A stretch of DNA of 64,000 nt from Tupaia tana (GCA_026018925.1 JAKSZU010000006.1:131357592-131421591); one strand, 5' to 3'; counted from the first letter of the stretch, positions 1 through 11,551 are shown. Numbers and translations: made by a program. Notes: generated by a model from the letters alone, not told the origin.

Positions 1-472
1 CACCAGGAAAGGAATAAACTACAGTCTGAGGGACTAGCATATATCCACATTTAGAAAGAAAAACATTATGTAAAGTCAATCATGCTGTATGGTTTTATTC
101 ATATAAATTTCAAAAATTGACAAAATTTACTTGTTTAAGGATACATTTAGTGTTTGGTAAAATTATAAAGAAAAAATTATTATTTTTTATTTACTTTTTT
201 TAAAATACATTCAATCACATTATTTAGCTTACAAGGTGATCATTTCAATATGTGAACATTTCTCCCTGGTCCAGTTGATCAAAATATAACGATACTACCT
301 CCCTGTCTCAACAATGCTCTCACCATATCCCTCCTCCAAATGTTTTTCCCCAGACCCCTCTCCTCCACACACACCACATCTGGCATTCACACCCATCTCT
401 TGTGTTTGTACATCCTTTAGCCCGTCAGTTTCAGTTTTAGCGTGGTGACATACAGTGTCTCTCCTTCATAGC

Positions 473-979
473 CTAGCTTGCTTCACTCAGCAGTAAATCT
501 CCCATATTCCTCCACTTTCTATCAAAAGCCAGGGTTTTGTTGTTTTTTATGGCTGAATAGTATTCCATTGAATATATGTGCCACAGTTTTTCAATCCATT
601 CATCCGTACGGGGGCATTTGGGTTGGTTCCATGTCTTAGCAATTGTGAAAAGTACTGCAATAAACATCGATGTGCAAGCACTTTTCCAATGAAGAATTCT
701 TCTATCCTTTGGGTAGAAGCCAAAAAATGGGATTGCTGGATCATATGGTAGTTCTATTTGTAGACTTTTGAGGAATCTCCAAGTTGTCCTCCACAGTGGT
801 TGGACTAATTTACATTCCCACCAGCAGTGTAAGAGAGTTCCCCTTTCACCACACCCCCGCCAGCACTTATCATTTTTTGTTTTTTTAATCTTAGCCATTC
901 TGACTGGGGTTAGATGGTATCTCATTGTTCTTTTGATCTGCATTTCCCTTACAATGAGGGATGTTGAGCATTTTTTCAT
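473..979 (-). pseudogene. L1 ORF2p C-terminal fragment (168 codons open)
   Basis: This open block encodes the C-terminal segment of L1 ORF2p: [23 protein letters not shown], the cysteine-rich [18 protein letters not shown] and the downstream [15 protein letters not shown] and EYYSAIKN motifs. In intact L1 this domain helps RNA binding and retrotransposition after the RT domain. The block is part of the truncated L1 around it, has no RT or endonuclease domain, and cannot act alone. The methionine at the start is an internal ORF2 residue, not a true start codon. Confidence 0.93.
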
Positions 980-1514
980 ATACCTTTTGGCTATTCATAT
1001 GTCATCTTTAGAGAGTGTTTTTTTCAAATCCATGTCCCATCTTTTAATAGGGTTGATCATCTTTTTTCCAAACAGCTTCTTTAGTTACTTGTGTATTCTG
1101 GTTATCAATCTCTTATCTGATACATAATTTATAAATATATTTTCCCATTCTGAGGGCTGTCGATTCACACTAATTACTGTGTCTTTTGCCATGCAGAAAC
1201 TTCTTAGTCTGATGTAATCCCACTTGTCTATTTTGTGGATTATCGACTGTGCTTTGGAGGTCTTATGTAAGAAGTCTTTCTCTATCCCAATGTCTCCCAG
1301 AGTTTCCTCAGTGTTTTTTAGGAGCAGTTGAATAGTTTGGGGTCTTAGGTTTAGATCCTTGATCCACCTTGACTTGATTTTTGTCAAAGGTGAGAGATAG
1401 GGGTTCAGATTCATCTTTCTACAGGTGGAAATCCAGTTTTTCCAGCACCATTTGCTGAAGATGTTTTCCTTTTCCCACTGTATTGACTGGTACCCCTTGT
1501 CAAAAATCAGTTGA

Positions 1515-1776
1515 GGGACCAGCAGTTAGCGTAATGGCTATGTCGCTGGACTCCCACGTAGTTGACCGCAGTTTGAGTCCTGGACCCGGTGGCTTAAACT
1601 CATGCCGGGCGCGTGTTCGTGCGTGCCCAAGATCCCGGGAGGAGAATGGAGGAGAAGGGATTGTGGCATGGCCATCCCCCCTGGGGGGTGATTTCTCTCT
1701 TTCTGTCTCTCTGTCTCTGTCTGTCTGGCGAGCGCACTCGCACTATAGCAAAAACCTCTCCAAAAAAAAGAAAAAA
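1515..1776 (+). mobile_element. Family A tRNA-derived SINE inserted in L1
   Basis: The copy starts GGGACCAGCAGTTAGCG and carries the RNA polymerase III box A (TAGCGTAATGG) and a decayed box B (GTTTGAGTCC). After a body and pyrimidine stretch it ends in CTATAGC and an A-rich tail. A 13-bp TSD (AAAAATCAGTTGA) lies at 1502-1514 and 1776-1788. It interrupts L1 ORF2, so it is younger than that L1. SINEs of this type encode no protein and rely on L1 ORF2p in trans. Confidence 0.93.
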
Positions 1777-2284
1777 AAAATCAGTTGACTGAATGATTGG
1801 GAATTTATTCCTGTGGACTCAATTCTGTTCCATTGGTCCACATGTTTGTTCCTGTGCCAGTACTATGCTGTTTTGATTACCATAGCTTTGTAGTATATTT
1901 TTGGGTCAGGGAGTGAGATGCCGCCCACTCCACTCTTCTTGTGTAGAATTGCTTTGGCAATACAGGGTCTTTTATTATTCCAGATTAATTTTATGATTGT
2001 CTTTTCTAGATCTGTGAAGAATTTGTCTGGTACTTTGATTGGCATTGCATTAAAGATAAAAATTAATTCAAGGGTCAAAGAAGTGGTTGTTACATCTGGG
2101 GAAAAGTTCTCAATCATGGGAAGGGCACTTGAAGGGCTGGCATTATTCTGTTTTTGCTTTTGTTTTTAATCTGGTTGGTAGTGTCATTCTGCTCATCTAG
2201 AATTATTTCTTAAACTGTGCATATTTTTGTTATGTAATAAAGGAAATCGAATGAAGAGATCAGAGACTGATTTAACATCATGGC

Positions 2285-2440
2285 TGTAACTCTTAAGAGC
2301 TGCAGTCCTGGTCAATTTACTTTGCCTCTTAGAGCTTTAGTTTCTTTGACTACACAATGAGGATGGTAAAATATGCCCCACAGTAATGTTTTCAGGATGA
2401 AAAGAATTAATGTATGTGAAGCTGTCAAGTGCAGGATGCT
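2285..2440 (+). mobile_element. MIR-like SINE, diverged
   Basis: The order of motifs resembles the MIR core in sense: GGTCAATTTACTTTGCCTCT, then a CTTTAGTTTCTTTGACT segment, then ACAATGAGGATGGTAAAAT. This is the usual layout of the ancient mammalian MIR SINE. Edges are uncertain because of age. Confidence 0.7.
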
Positions 2441-2866
2441 GTGGGGTGTGTGTGTGTATGTATGTGTGTGTTTGTGTGTTGTTGCTACACTGAAGAATGA
2501 TGTACTCAGGAGAGATTATGTTGCTTATAGAAAATGAAGACCTACTGCACTGTGAAGAGGTTCATACCCCTGTCAAATTAGAATGACCTAAGTCTACACA
2601 GCTAATAAGAGATATCATCATGATATTAAGCCATATATTTAATATCTGAGTACTGTAACAGAAAAGTTCTATAAAAAGCCAACTGGAATAAGACAGATGC
2701 AATGTGTGGATAAATTAAAAAGAATTTTCTTATTTCTTTCATAGATAGCTGAAGTTTTTAAGAAGACATAACTTAAATGTATTAATTTAGAAAAGGGATA
2801 ATAAGGCACAAAAATGCCTTATTTCCTATATTATAAAATATTAAAAACATAAACATGAATAATGAC

Positions 2867-2891
<25 letters not shown>
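2867..2891. repeat. (TA)n microsatellite
   Basis: Uninterrupted TA repeat of about 12 units. Confidence 0.95.
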
Positions 2892-2898
<7 letters not shown>

Positions 2899-2964
2899 AA
2901 ACAACAGCAAAAAAACATAAACAGGTAAGAATCAGAATTACTACTCAGAGCAGAAACCAATCTT

Positions 2965-3246
2965 GGGACCAGCAGATGGTGTAATGGTTATGTAGTAGGA
3001 CTCCCATGTAGTCAGCTGTGGTTTGAGTTCTGGACCCGGTGACTTAAAATTTATGCCGGGCTTGTGTGAATGCGTTCCCAAGATCCTGAGAGGAGAATGA
3101 AGGAGAAGGGATTGTGGTGTGGTCATCCCCCTTAGGGGGTGATTTCTCATTTTCTGTTTCTCTAGCAAGTGCACATGCCCTATAGCAAACAAACAAATAA
3201 ACAAAAAACTCTCAAAAAAAAAAATAAAGAAGAAAACTAAAAAGAA
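2965..3246 (+). mobile_element. Family A tRNA-derived SINE
   Basis: Starts GGGACCAGCAGATGG, with box A TGGTGTAATGG and a decayed box B GGTTTGAGTTC, and ends in CCCTATAGC followed by a long A-rich tail with AAAC/AAAG variants. A perfect 13-bp TSD (AGAAACCAATCTT) lies at 2952-2964 and 3247-3259. It is more CpG-depleted than the copy at 42933, so probably older. Confidence 0.92.
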
Positions 3247-3259
3247 AGAAACCAATCTT

Positions 3260-5240
3260 TAAAATATATCAAACACTAAGAGATGGTAATAATGCATGGA
3301 GATAGAAATGGACTCCAATAATTGTGTGTGATTTTCTTAATTACCAAGGCTCCTTGGGGAAGCTAGGACCCATCTAACCTCGTAAGTGACCTCAAACAGC
3401 ACATCCTAGCTCTCCCAGCACTGCCCCTTGGGGCTACAGTCGAACACAGAATCCTGGACTGCATGGATCCTGGCATTTTTTTCTCAACTAAAGATACAAA
3501 AGCATCATCTTACTATAGAAGCTGCCTTTCCCCACTTCTAGACACTGATTTGTCTTCTAAAATAATTTCGAACCTTTTTTGAATAAAATAGATAAACTTG
3601 TCAGAAACTGCCTCACACATACCAGTCAGAAGTGTTTTTTATTATTTATAATCAAAGGTGAACTGCTGAAAAAGTTCTTTAAAGTTTTTTTTTTTTTTTT
3701 TTACATTCTTTTTACCTTCTTGTCCCCAGTCAGCTTTTCATTCTAATAGAACCTGCAAAAACTTTCTCTTTGTTTGGAGGTGTTGCAAGTATCACTCAAA
3801 ACAATGCAGAGGAAGGAGAAATGCAGGCTCCCTCCCTCTCTCTCAGGTCTTTGCGTTCTGGCAGACCTTATACCTACATTTTAGTTCTCCACCTGTGGCT
3901 AATGGTTCCTCACCTGGGGCTGTGGGAGCGTCACTGCTCAGCGGGTGGAAAGCCCCAACGGTTCATTTTCGCAGAGTGTTGGTCCTCAATAGGGACGACA
4001 ACGACAATTTCAGAATTACTTTTTGCCCATGTCTACAATGAAGGGCTCTGGGATTTTTGAGAATCTCTTTGAGAAAGAGCAATGTTTCAACAGAAGAGAT
4101 GCCTGGTGGACTGATGAAGGTAGGGAGAGGCCAGATCTTTTTAAAGGTGCTTCAAAGCCTGTCCAGGCTCATTCACTTTCTGTAATCCAAAATGAATTCC
4201 AGTCGCAGCTGGAATGTTTAGTACCAGCAGGGCCCATAGATTTTTCCACTACTCACAGCCCTCGTGTCCATGTTCCCATTAAACACATTTAATTCAAAAG
4301 CCGAAGGAGGCACATACATCTCAAGCCTAACTCAGCTTAATTCCTTTTGTCTTTTTAAAAGCTACTCTTCCTGAATGAATTATCAGTCAACCACAGTTAA
4401 TCTTCACATTGAACTGTTTATGTGTTTTTAAAGAGGAGCTTCTGGGAAGAAACAGAAAGAAGATTTAATAAACGGAGAAGTTGTGAAGCTTCCAAACACA
4501 TAAGTAAAATGAAAAGACAACATATGACTTAAGATAGCAGGAAAATAGATATGGGCACTGATGAGAGCTTCTTGGGTAGCTGTGATGAGTACAGACCTCT
4601 TCTCAGCCTCTGGACTGGCATCAGGGGGCGCTTCTCCTCTTCTGCAGAGCCTGGAACAGCACTGGCCTGCTCTGGATGAGGGAGGCTCGGACTATGGCCT
4701 AGGCTTAGGGAATAGGCCTATTCATCCCAAAGCAACTTTGATAGCCATCTCCTCCTGCCTCCTGCTCTTGAAATTGTGGCGGTGGGCTCTTGTCTCTTCA
4801 CTCAGGGATGAGATTTCCAGTTGCCTGCTTGCCCTAGCTCCTGTCTGGAGATCTTTGAGTCTTCTCTTGAGTATTTTTCATGGTCTCTCTCTGTTTTAAC
4901 ACATACCAATCTTCCCCAGATTTAAAGTTTGCCTCTGTTGCCAGTGCCCAGGCTTTCATGGGAGAAGGGGAAGATGGGGCCCAGAATTTCTGCCTTTAAA
5001 GGCGGTATTTCATGGACATACACACCTGCCAGGTTGAAGGATGTGTCTAATGTGTCATCCTTTGTGATCACAGTCTCTGTGGAGAAAGACTGTGGTAGCC
5101 ATAGTGTGGTTCACAGGCCATTCCTTCCTTTGAACTATACATTACTGGATCTGACGTGACATTAGCAGAGAAATTAAAAGTAAGAATATCACACTTTTGC
5201 AGCAATGGAAAAGTTCATAGTATCTAAGTATATAATTGTT
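3260..5240. other. Unassigned, largely non-repetitive sequence
   Basis: I recognise no repeat family or convincing exon across this interval, apart from a T18 run near 3687. Short open frames at 3770-4292 and 4561-5159 overlap each other, lack a recognisable domain and show no codon-bias signal by eye. The GC content rises around 4560-5110 compared with its surroundings. Unique DNA or repeats too old to recognise are both possible. Confidence 0.5.
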
Positions 5241-5244
5241 TTCC

Positions 5245-5502
5245 TATTTATTTATAATTGCTAAGGAGTGTGTGTGCTCACCAGACAAAGACAAAGAGAC
5301 AGAGAGCTAGAGAGAAAAAGTATCAACCCCTGCCTCAGGTAGTGTGGTTATGCTGCAATCCCTTTTCCATTTCTCATCCTCTCAGGTTTTGGACATAATT
5401 ATGTGCCTAGTGTGTTTTTCAAGTCACCGGGTCTGGGTTTTGAAACACAGTCAGCCATGTGGGATCTTGCTCCCTTAACCATAGGCCACAGGGCCCGGCC
5501 TC
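5245..5502 (-). mobile_element. Diverged tRNA-derived SINE (A-like)
   Basis: Read antisense: a GTGTGTGCTCACCAGACA end, a GA-rich stretch, GCTGCAATCCC, CACCGGGTCTGGGTTTTGAA (decayed box B side) and a terminal CACAGGGCCCGGCC marking the tRNA-like 5' end. Diverged from the young copies; no clear TSD. Confidence 0.8.
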
Positions 5503-5724
5503 TAATAATTGATTTTTAATTTATTTTATTATAGTATCACAGTCTGTGATGGATAGGAAGTTTGTAAAAAGGTTTTCACCACCATAGGACACTCCTAGCT
5601 CAATTCTTTTAATTCAGTATAAGAAGGCATGCTGGATTGAAACTCTTTGGGTTTATTCTCCATTTGGTCCCTCACTACTAGTCAAGCTCATGTCTCACTC
5701 CTTCTCCATAAATGCACTTACATT

Positions 5725-6030
5725 AGTCTTCTTTTATCCATGTAGGATATAGTCTAAGACACTCAGTGGAAGCCTGAAGCTGGGAATAGTACCAAACCCT
5801 AAAAACACTATTTTTCCTATATGCACATACCCATGATAAAGTTTAATGAATAGATTAGGAACATTAAGAGATTAACAGTAATAGCTAATAATAAAATAAT
5901 ACAATTATAACAATTTAGTGGAATAAAAATTATGTGAATATGGCCTATCTATCTCAAGATATCTTATTGTACTGTGGCACAGGTAAACTAAACTGGAAAG
6001 TAAAACCTTGGTTAAGAAGGGACTACTGTA
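5725..6030 (-). mobile_element. Tigger/MER2-like DNA transposon remnant
   Basis: The block contains GGAAGCCTGAAGCTGGGAAT, TAGTACCAAACCCTA, CATGATAAAGTTTAATGAAT and GAGATTAACAGTAATAGC, and ends GAAGGGACTACTGTA. The terminal ACTACTGTA and the order of internal motifs match my memory of non-autonomous TcMar-Tigger (MER2-type) elements. The other end near 5725 is badly decayed. Family name is from recognition, not from a search; strand is nominal. Confidence 0.6.
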
Positions 6031-7183
6031 AACTTTATGCCTCAATGGGGCATGGACCTCTTGAGTATTTTGGCTGCAATCATTCACACAGAACTCCAAA
6101 TCCCAATCTTATTCTTTTCTATTCCCTTTTCTTCATTCTCTTTGGGTGTGTGGTCAACTCAAGTCTTTTAAGACCACAATAGTCTTATTTTCTCCTTTGG
6201 GGTTCCACATCCTGCTGATTTTCATTAGTGGTTATGGGGGCAGGTTATAAGCTCACCTTCCCACTCCCATCTTTCTATTCCCAGGGGGTCATGGTGTATT
6301 TAAACAAGCATGAAAAGGACTGCATGGCACCCCTTTAGTCACTAGACATAATCCAGGGATGTTCATTCTTTCCAGGTGATAGTTCTCTGTGTCTTTTAGT
6401 AAAAAGTTAAAAATCTGCTCATTTGAAAATAACTCGATTTTGCAAATGCAGAATGACTTGAGGGAAAACATAAAAGCACCATTCAGAGTCTCTCTACCCC
6501 AACTATTTAGTGAAAGCTGTCACAAGAGGGATGAGTGACATATTTGAGCGAGTTCGTGGGGTTTTCTCCGCACGAGGCAAGCCCAGGATCCAGCAGGAGG
6601 CAAACCAGCTGCAGCTTGTCATATATTAGTCAATTATCCTAATGATTTTTTTCTCCTCTAAAAAGCATGAATACAGGTTGCTCTTATATTTTATAAAGAT
6701 TTTTACTTTGTCTACTCACAAATATTAATTGGATTCTCTCCATGTTGACTCCAGCCTCTGGGGTTTCAGGGTCACTGCAGGTGTGTGAGGGCCAGTGGAG
6801 GGGGAGTGAAGACTGGCAGGAAGTGTCTTCGTTCCCCATGTTTCTGTCCCCTGCACTTGCAAGGACAGCATTTGATTAGTCCTTTACAACCTGTTTCTCC
6901 TCAGATACAAGGAAAATACCGGAAACCACTGTGCCAATTCTGGCTGTTGCTTCTTTGAACACTGTGGGATCTGCTAGAGGAATGTGAAATAAATCCAAAA
7001 AAGGCTGCTCTATGGATCTTTGAATGTGGTGTCACAGAAGGAAACTGTCTGAGACATCATAGCTAAAATTGGATAGTTTATTAATTCTCTGGAAATTGTT
7101 TTGAATTAGAATTCATCTTTAACCTAGTAGTCATTTCTAGCCAATGCCCTCCACTTGGTCTAAAGTGACAGTGTAAGTGAAAT
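6031..7183. other. Unassigned sequence, possible old non-coding element near 6500-6650
   Basis: No repeat or exon recognised. The stretch 6530-6650 stands out by containing several CpGs (GAGCGAGTTCG, TCCGCACGAGG) directly followed by an AT-rich piece with homeodomain-like cores (TCAATTATCCTAATGATTT). That is the look of a conserved non-coding element but is not evidence of one. Confidence 0.4.
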
Positions 7184-7265
7184 TTTGGGTCATCAGGAAA
7201 GTCATGACGCCCTTTTGCACAGAAAAACATAGAAAGATACGTCATGATTTTCCCAACGACCGAAT
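7184..7265. mobile_element. Mariner-like MITE, about 80 bp
   Basis: Imperfect terminal inverted repeats face each other: TTTGGGTCATCAGGAAAGTC on the left, and on the right TTTTCCCAACGACCGAA, whose reverse complement begins TTCGGTCGTTGGGAAAA. Both continue inward into TCATGACG. The size and TA-type ends fit a non-autonomous Tc1/mariner element. It encodes nothing. Related copies lie near 9667, 26146 and 42715. Confidence 0.8.
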
Positions 7266-7537
7266 ACAATTGGGATCGAGATCTAGATTCAGGTCTCTCT
7301 ATCAGTGGCCTTTCTTCTTTTTGTGGTCTATGCAGTCATCCTTCCCATGGCCCAGTAGTAATTGCATCAAAGTTTGAACAAAAGTCAGTGTGAGTGACTT
7401 TTTTTTTTTTCTTTCTTTTATCCCCCAGACTTAAACAAATATGAATTCTTTGCTCTCTATTGTAACTCATCTTTGCTCAGAAGTTTGTCCAATGCTACAG
7501 AGGTGACTGATCAATTCTGCTCAATAGCCATTATCTT

Positions 7538-7778
7538 TTTTTGTGTTTGTTTTTATCATAGGGTACATGTGATTGCTGGAGAAAGAGAGGCAGAGAGAGG
7601 GAAAGTGAGAAATTTCCCCCAGGAGGAATGGCCATCTCTTCCATTCTTTTCCTGAAATTTTGAGCCTGGATGCACACATGTCCAGTGTGATTTTCCAGAC
7701 GCAGGGTCCAGGACTTGAATCATGGTCAGCCATGTGAGAGTTCAGAGCCTTAACCACCATGCCACCTGCTGGCCCCCA
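7538..7778 (-). mobile_element. tRNA-derived SINE with TSD (A/B-like head)
   Basis: Antisense copy running from TATCATAGGGTACATGTG through a GA stretch and GGAATGGCC to a tRNA-like 5' end, CCACCATGCCACCTGCTGG. The head is the B-type form (GCCAGCAGGTGGCATGG in sense). A perfect 12-bp TSD (AGCCATTATCTT) lies at 7526-7537 and 7779-7790. Confidence 0.92.
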
Positions 7779-7790
7779 AGCCATTATCTT

Positions 7791-8164
7791 AAATTGACTA
7801 GTATGGTTCTTTTGCACCTTAAATTGTGCTCTGAAATTCTATCATGTCATTGTTTCTAAATAAGTCAAAACAGAATGGCTAGGACAAGGAAAATCTTATA
7901 ACATCAATAAAAATGTAACTTAAAGCACCTGTCCCATAAAATGTCTTAGGAGCATTATCATTATATAATAAAAATGGCATATCAGTGGATATTTGTGTTT
8001 TATTATAGAGTTAGGAATATTTCAGAAAGATGACAAGTTTTCATCACTCTTTGCTTAAAGCACCTTCCACCATTCCATCGTCTTTTCTCTTAAATGTCAC
8101 TATTGAAATACAGTACAACAGTGGCAGTGCTGTAGTTTCATTTTAAAAGGGATGGAGTGAGTAA
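7791..8164. other. Unassigned AT-rich sequence
   Basis: Nothing recognised apart from short A/T runs. Confidence 0.5.
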
Positions 8165-8380
8165 GCATGACATGATTCAGTAGAAAGAGTCATGGGATAA
8201 GATTCTACAAATCCCAGCTCTAATGTAGCTTCTGCTAAGAGATGGGCCCATGAGTGAGTCAACTGACTGCTATGGCTCAAAGTTCTCACTTTTCAAAGGG
8301 TAATGATAATTGCCTTAGATTATTTATAGGATTTCGTGTCAAAATTAAAGAGTAAATGCGACAGCTATAGCTTGGGCTCT
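8165..8380 (+). mobile_element. MIR-like SINE, diverged
   Basis: Sense MIR-like order: AGTAGAAAGAGTCATGGGAT, CAAATCCCAGCTCTAATG, TGAGTCAACTGACTG, then CTCAAAGTTCTCACTTTTCA and AAGGGTAATGATAATTGCC. It is followed by an A-rich run. Confidence 0.75.
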
Positions 8381-8381
8381 C

Positions 8382-8445
8382 AAAAAAAAAAAAAAAAACA
8401 AAAAAAAAAACAAAAAAAAAAAAACAAAAAAAACCCCAAAAACCC
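8382..8445. repeat. A-rich low-complexity tract with C interruptions
   Basis: Poly(A) interrupted by single C residues at roughly 10-18 base spacing, ending in AAACCCC-type units. Confidence 0.95.
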
Positions 8446-8962
8446 AAATTGTTAGTTTAAGGACAGTACCAGCGTAAGAATGAAATCTATTTATTAGGGA
8501 AAGTGAGCTGCCGTGGGAAATTTGGAAGGAAATACTTTGTTCCCTTGTAGTATTCCTATTTTGTTTTATCCTTCTGGATTATTTCCTTGTTTCCCACTTT
8601 TCAACAGTGCTAATTTCATTCTAGGCTCTATAGTGGTTTAGGGAAGGAAACTATACCCCTGATACCATATCTTGGGCAGAAGCAATGAGAGAGCTGGCAT
8701 ATGCTTCCCATCACACCTGGGATGGATTTCTCATCATTGGAACTCTAGGGTGACACATTAGAGCAGCTTCTTCTTTATGCCAATCCTCAGGGAAGCCCAT
8801 GAAACCTGTCTTCTTCAGTGTATCAGTAAGAATCCTTAATGTATCAAAGACTCAATTCAGCTGAGTTCAGAGGTAAAGAAAAGGTTCCGGGATAACTGAT
8901 AGTAGCAACACTGACCAGAGATGTGGGAGTTATGGCAGTACGAGTTAATATCTCCCAGTTCT

Positions 8963-9207
8963 GGGACCAGCACATGGCATAATGTTTACATCACTGGACT
9001 CTCAGTCAATTGCAGTTTTTGTCCTAGACCCAGCAGCTTAAAACTTATGCCTGGTGTGTGTGCGTGCATGCCCCAAATCCTGAGAGATAGATGGGGAAAA
9101 GGAATTGCAGTGTGGCCATCTCCTCTTGGGGGAAATTTCTTGCTTTCTGTCTCTCTGTCTCTCCGGAGAGTACATGTGCCCTATAGCAAAAATCTCTCCA
9201 AAAAAAA
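8963..9207 (+). mobile_element. Family A tRNA-derived SINE, diverged
   Basis: Starts GGGACCAGCACATGGCATAA and ends in CCCTATAGC and an A tail. An 8-bp TSD CTCCCAGT flanks it (8952-8959 and about 9212-9219). Internal loss of CpG suggests moderate age. Confidence 0.88.
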
Positions 9208-9219
9208 ACCTCCCAGTAT

Positions 9220-9666
9220 CACAGAGATGTAGCAGGGGCCCTGACCACCCAGCAGCCTCTACTCTTGGATCATAAATAAAATTGCCTACCAGGACAAAAA
9301 GGAAAAGTAAATGAGGGATTATAGAGAGATAACAGGAGTTGAAGGGGTGTAAAGCAAACAAGCTTGTCTGATCACTCCAGCAATGTTACTATATTGAAAG
9401 TTGTATGGACTCAATTACAACTGTATTACTAATATTTAGAGAGAGAAATGAGACTTTTTTGTGGTATCTCCTGTTTTTTAAATTTGAACTTTATACTAAT
9501 GATTATATTAATATGTACTGTGCACATGAAACGTGACATGCCTGAGAGCCAAATTTGTCTATGAATGGCCAGTTTATGACTTCAACTATAACTTTCTTCT
9601 CAAAGCAATAAGGCGTCTCTGATGCTTTTGAGTAGTATCCATCTAAGGACAGATCCTTCTGAAGTA
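9220..9666. other. Unassigned AT-rich sequence
   Basis: No recognisable element or gene. Confidence 0.5.
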
Positions 9667-9739
9667 TTGGTTTGTCAGAAAAGTCATGAAGCATTTTTGT
9701 ATAGATAAATATATTGTGACTTTTTCAATGATGACCCAA
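9667..9739. mobile_element. Mariner-like MITE, decayed
   Basis: Left end TTGGTTTGTCAGAAAAGTCA (with TGAAGC following) and right end GTGACTTTTTCAATGATGAC followed by CCAA are imperfect inverted repeats, flanked by TA on both sides. It belongs to the same family as the copies near 7184 and 42715 but is more diverged. Confidence 0.75.
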
Positions 9740-10329
9740 TAGTTGCAGCAAAGTTTTAGGGGACATTAAATATGTATGTATGTGTTTAAACTTTAATCTG
9801 TGCCTGAACAGGGACAAATGTCTTGAAGATGGGGTCAAATTGGATTATATCAAATATGTTGCTAGCAATTCTGTATCTGTTGGTTTGTTTTACTGTTAAA
9901 CAGTTTCTCTACTGACTTCATTGTTCTTTTCCAAGAAAATAGCAAGGATACAGCTGTTATATTTATAAAAATCAAGACATTCAACTTGCAGATTCATTTT
10001 TGATAGATATGGTGTTTATATATCTAGATCAGTTCTGTAGAAAATAAAAAATTGGCTAATAAAATAGTGTTAACTCTCTTACTCCCAGTATTTTTTGGAT
10101 ATGCTATAATAAGTATTTCTTTTAAACTGATGTTTTTCTTCAGTGACTAAAAAATGTGGTAATGTACCATTTAAAACTTACACAGATTGATCCACACATT
10201 GGACATTTTAGTCATGTGATTTGGATGAGATTGACTTCCCGTTTCCTGAAGTTGTCCCTGACTAGACTAAGTCAGTTAGAGTGAATTTAGCCCTCTTGTC
10301 TCTATGGTTCTGGGACAGATACTAGATGT

Positions 10330-10750
10330 GTCTGTATATTTTGAGGTCCAAGTAATCGAAAACCTAACTTAAGCCAGTGTAAAAATATGAAAATGTGTTA
10401 GATTACAGGGCTGAAAGTCCACAGGCAGTGTGGACTAAAGGCAGAGTGATGGTGAGATCAGGGCTTTAGGTCTACTTCTGACCCTTCTCCATGTGTCACC
10501 TGAGTCGCAAGATGGCTGCCAGTGGAAGAAGGAACACATGTTGCCTTGTTCAAGGGGAGAAAGAGAGAGGGGGAAGCTTATTTTGCATAGTGATGAAATA
10601 GAAGTTCTTTCCTTTGATGACAAGTTCCCCCTAAACCAGTGACAGTCATCAGGGAATGGATGAGCTCATTGGCATAAGTTTCGGCTCTTAAATTACTGGG
10701 GGGGGGGGGGGGGGAGATGGGGGAATATCAGCACTCTCATTCTCTTTCTC
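10330..10750. other. Candidate ancient interspersed repeat
   Basis: The order ACCTAACTTAAGCCAGTGTA, AGATTACAGGGCTGAAAGTC, GTGTCACCTGAGTCGCAAGA, TGGCTGCCAGTGG resembles a widespread old mammalian repeat I cannot name with confidence (hAT-type DNA transposon or LTR). A G-run (10698-10714) follows. Confidence 0.35.
10698..10714. repeat. Homopolymer G run
   Basis: Seventeen consecutive G. Such a run could form stacked G-rich structures and is prone to sequencing error. Confidence 0.9.
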
Positions 10751-11254
10751 ACATTATGGCAGACATTTGAAATGAGACTATTTGATGGTACCCTACATCA
10801 AGGATGGAGGCTAGAAACCTTGGGACTAAAAATGACCCATCTGGGGATTGTAGCTGACTCAGCTCTACCTGGCCAGCATTAGGGCTGTGGAGGTCAGAAA
10901 CTCTGCACTCAAAGTGCCCACTTCTGCAGCATTCTGGTGGGAACCTCTGGATGGGAATGACTTAGCTATACCTCAGGCTTAGAGATCAAGTGAATTTTCC
11001 CTGAGGGTTGTGGGCTGTTTTTTTAGAGGGGCAGTGGGCTTGATGATTGTGGGAGAGAGCTTCTCCCTTCTGAATAAGAATAGAGTAATGTGTCCCATTG
11101 GTTCTAATTCTACCATTCCCACTATTCTTTATCTTGACCCTTGGATTGTAAGCTCATGCCTCACCATCTATCCCGCTAGCATCCCTGTCTGAGTCACTAG
11201 TGTCTGTTGCCCACATGCTCTGTTAGCTCCTGTACTAGTTTCCTAGGGCTTCTT

Positions 11255-11545
11255 TTTTGAAAAACAAACAAACAAAACTTAAAAAAAAAAATCTGCCAGA
11301 GGACATATTTGCTTTCCAGAGAAGGACAAAGAAGGAGGTAAAAAGGAAGTGAGAAAGCACCCCCCACGTTGGAGATGGTCACAACACAATCCCTTTCCAA
11401 TCCTCCATTTCTCCCTCTTGTTGGGATTTTGGGCATGACCACACACATACCTAGTGTGTTTCTCAGGCTGCTGGATCGCAAACTGCAGTTGGCCTGAGGA
11501 GATCCAGTTACTTTAACCTCCATGCTGCTGGATAGTCCCACACTT
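11255..11545 (-). mobile_element. Diverged tRNA-derived SINE inside MLT1-like LTR
   Basis: Antisense: a tail region with AAACAAACAAAC, AAGTGAGAAAGCACCCCCC, CCATTTCTCCCTC, TTGGGATTTTGGGCATGACC, GCAAACTGCAGTTGGCC and a 5' end CTCCATGCTGCTGGATAGTC. It splits the LTR, so it is younger than the LTR. Confidence 0.8.
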
Positions 11546-11551
11546 TGGATT

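Larger units (their letters stand above)
168..2060 (-). mobile_element. L1 LINE, 5'-truncated, 3' part of ORF2 plus 3'UTR
   Basis: The minus strand encodes the C-terminal third of L1 ORF2p (endonuclease/reverse transcriptase of the autonomous non-LTR retrotransposon), followed by a 3'UTR reaching about position 170. Visible pieces, in coding order, are 2115-1863 ([26 protein letters not shown]), 1414-1085 ([24 protein letters not shown]) and 979-473. The last holds the C-terminal zinc-knuckle-like CX3CX7HX4C (CWRGC...H...C) near 865-812 and the family-typical [14 protein letters not shown]. Frameshifts and stops separate the blocks, so it is dead. A family A SINE splits it at 1515-1776. It shares a diagnostic 3'UTR with the L1 near 38.3-41.4 kb, so both are from related subfamilies. 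The 5' end is truncated near 2060, where similarity to the other copy stops. Confidence 0.93.

Noticed and set aside
473-979. Could be a host gene with a zinc-knuckle
   Set aside because: All motifs match L1 ORF2p and recur at 38578-39242 in a second L1; it is retrotransposon sequence.
3770-4292. Two overlapping open frames as a possible gene
   Set aside because: No start context, splice signals or domain, and overlapping frames differ. Looks like chance frames in non-coding DNA.
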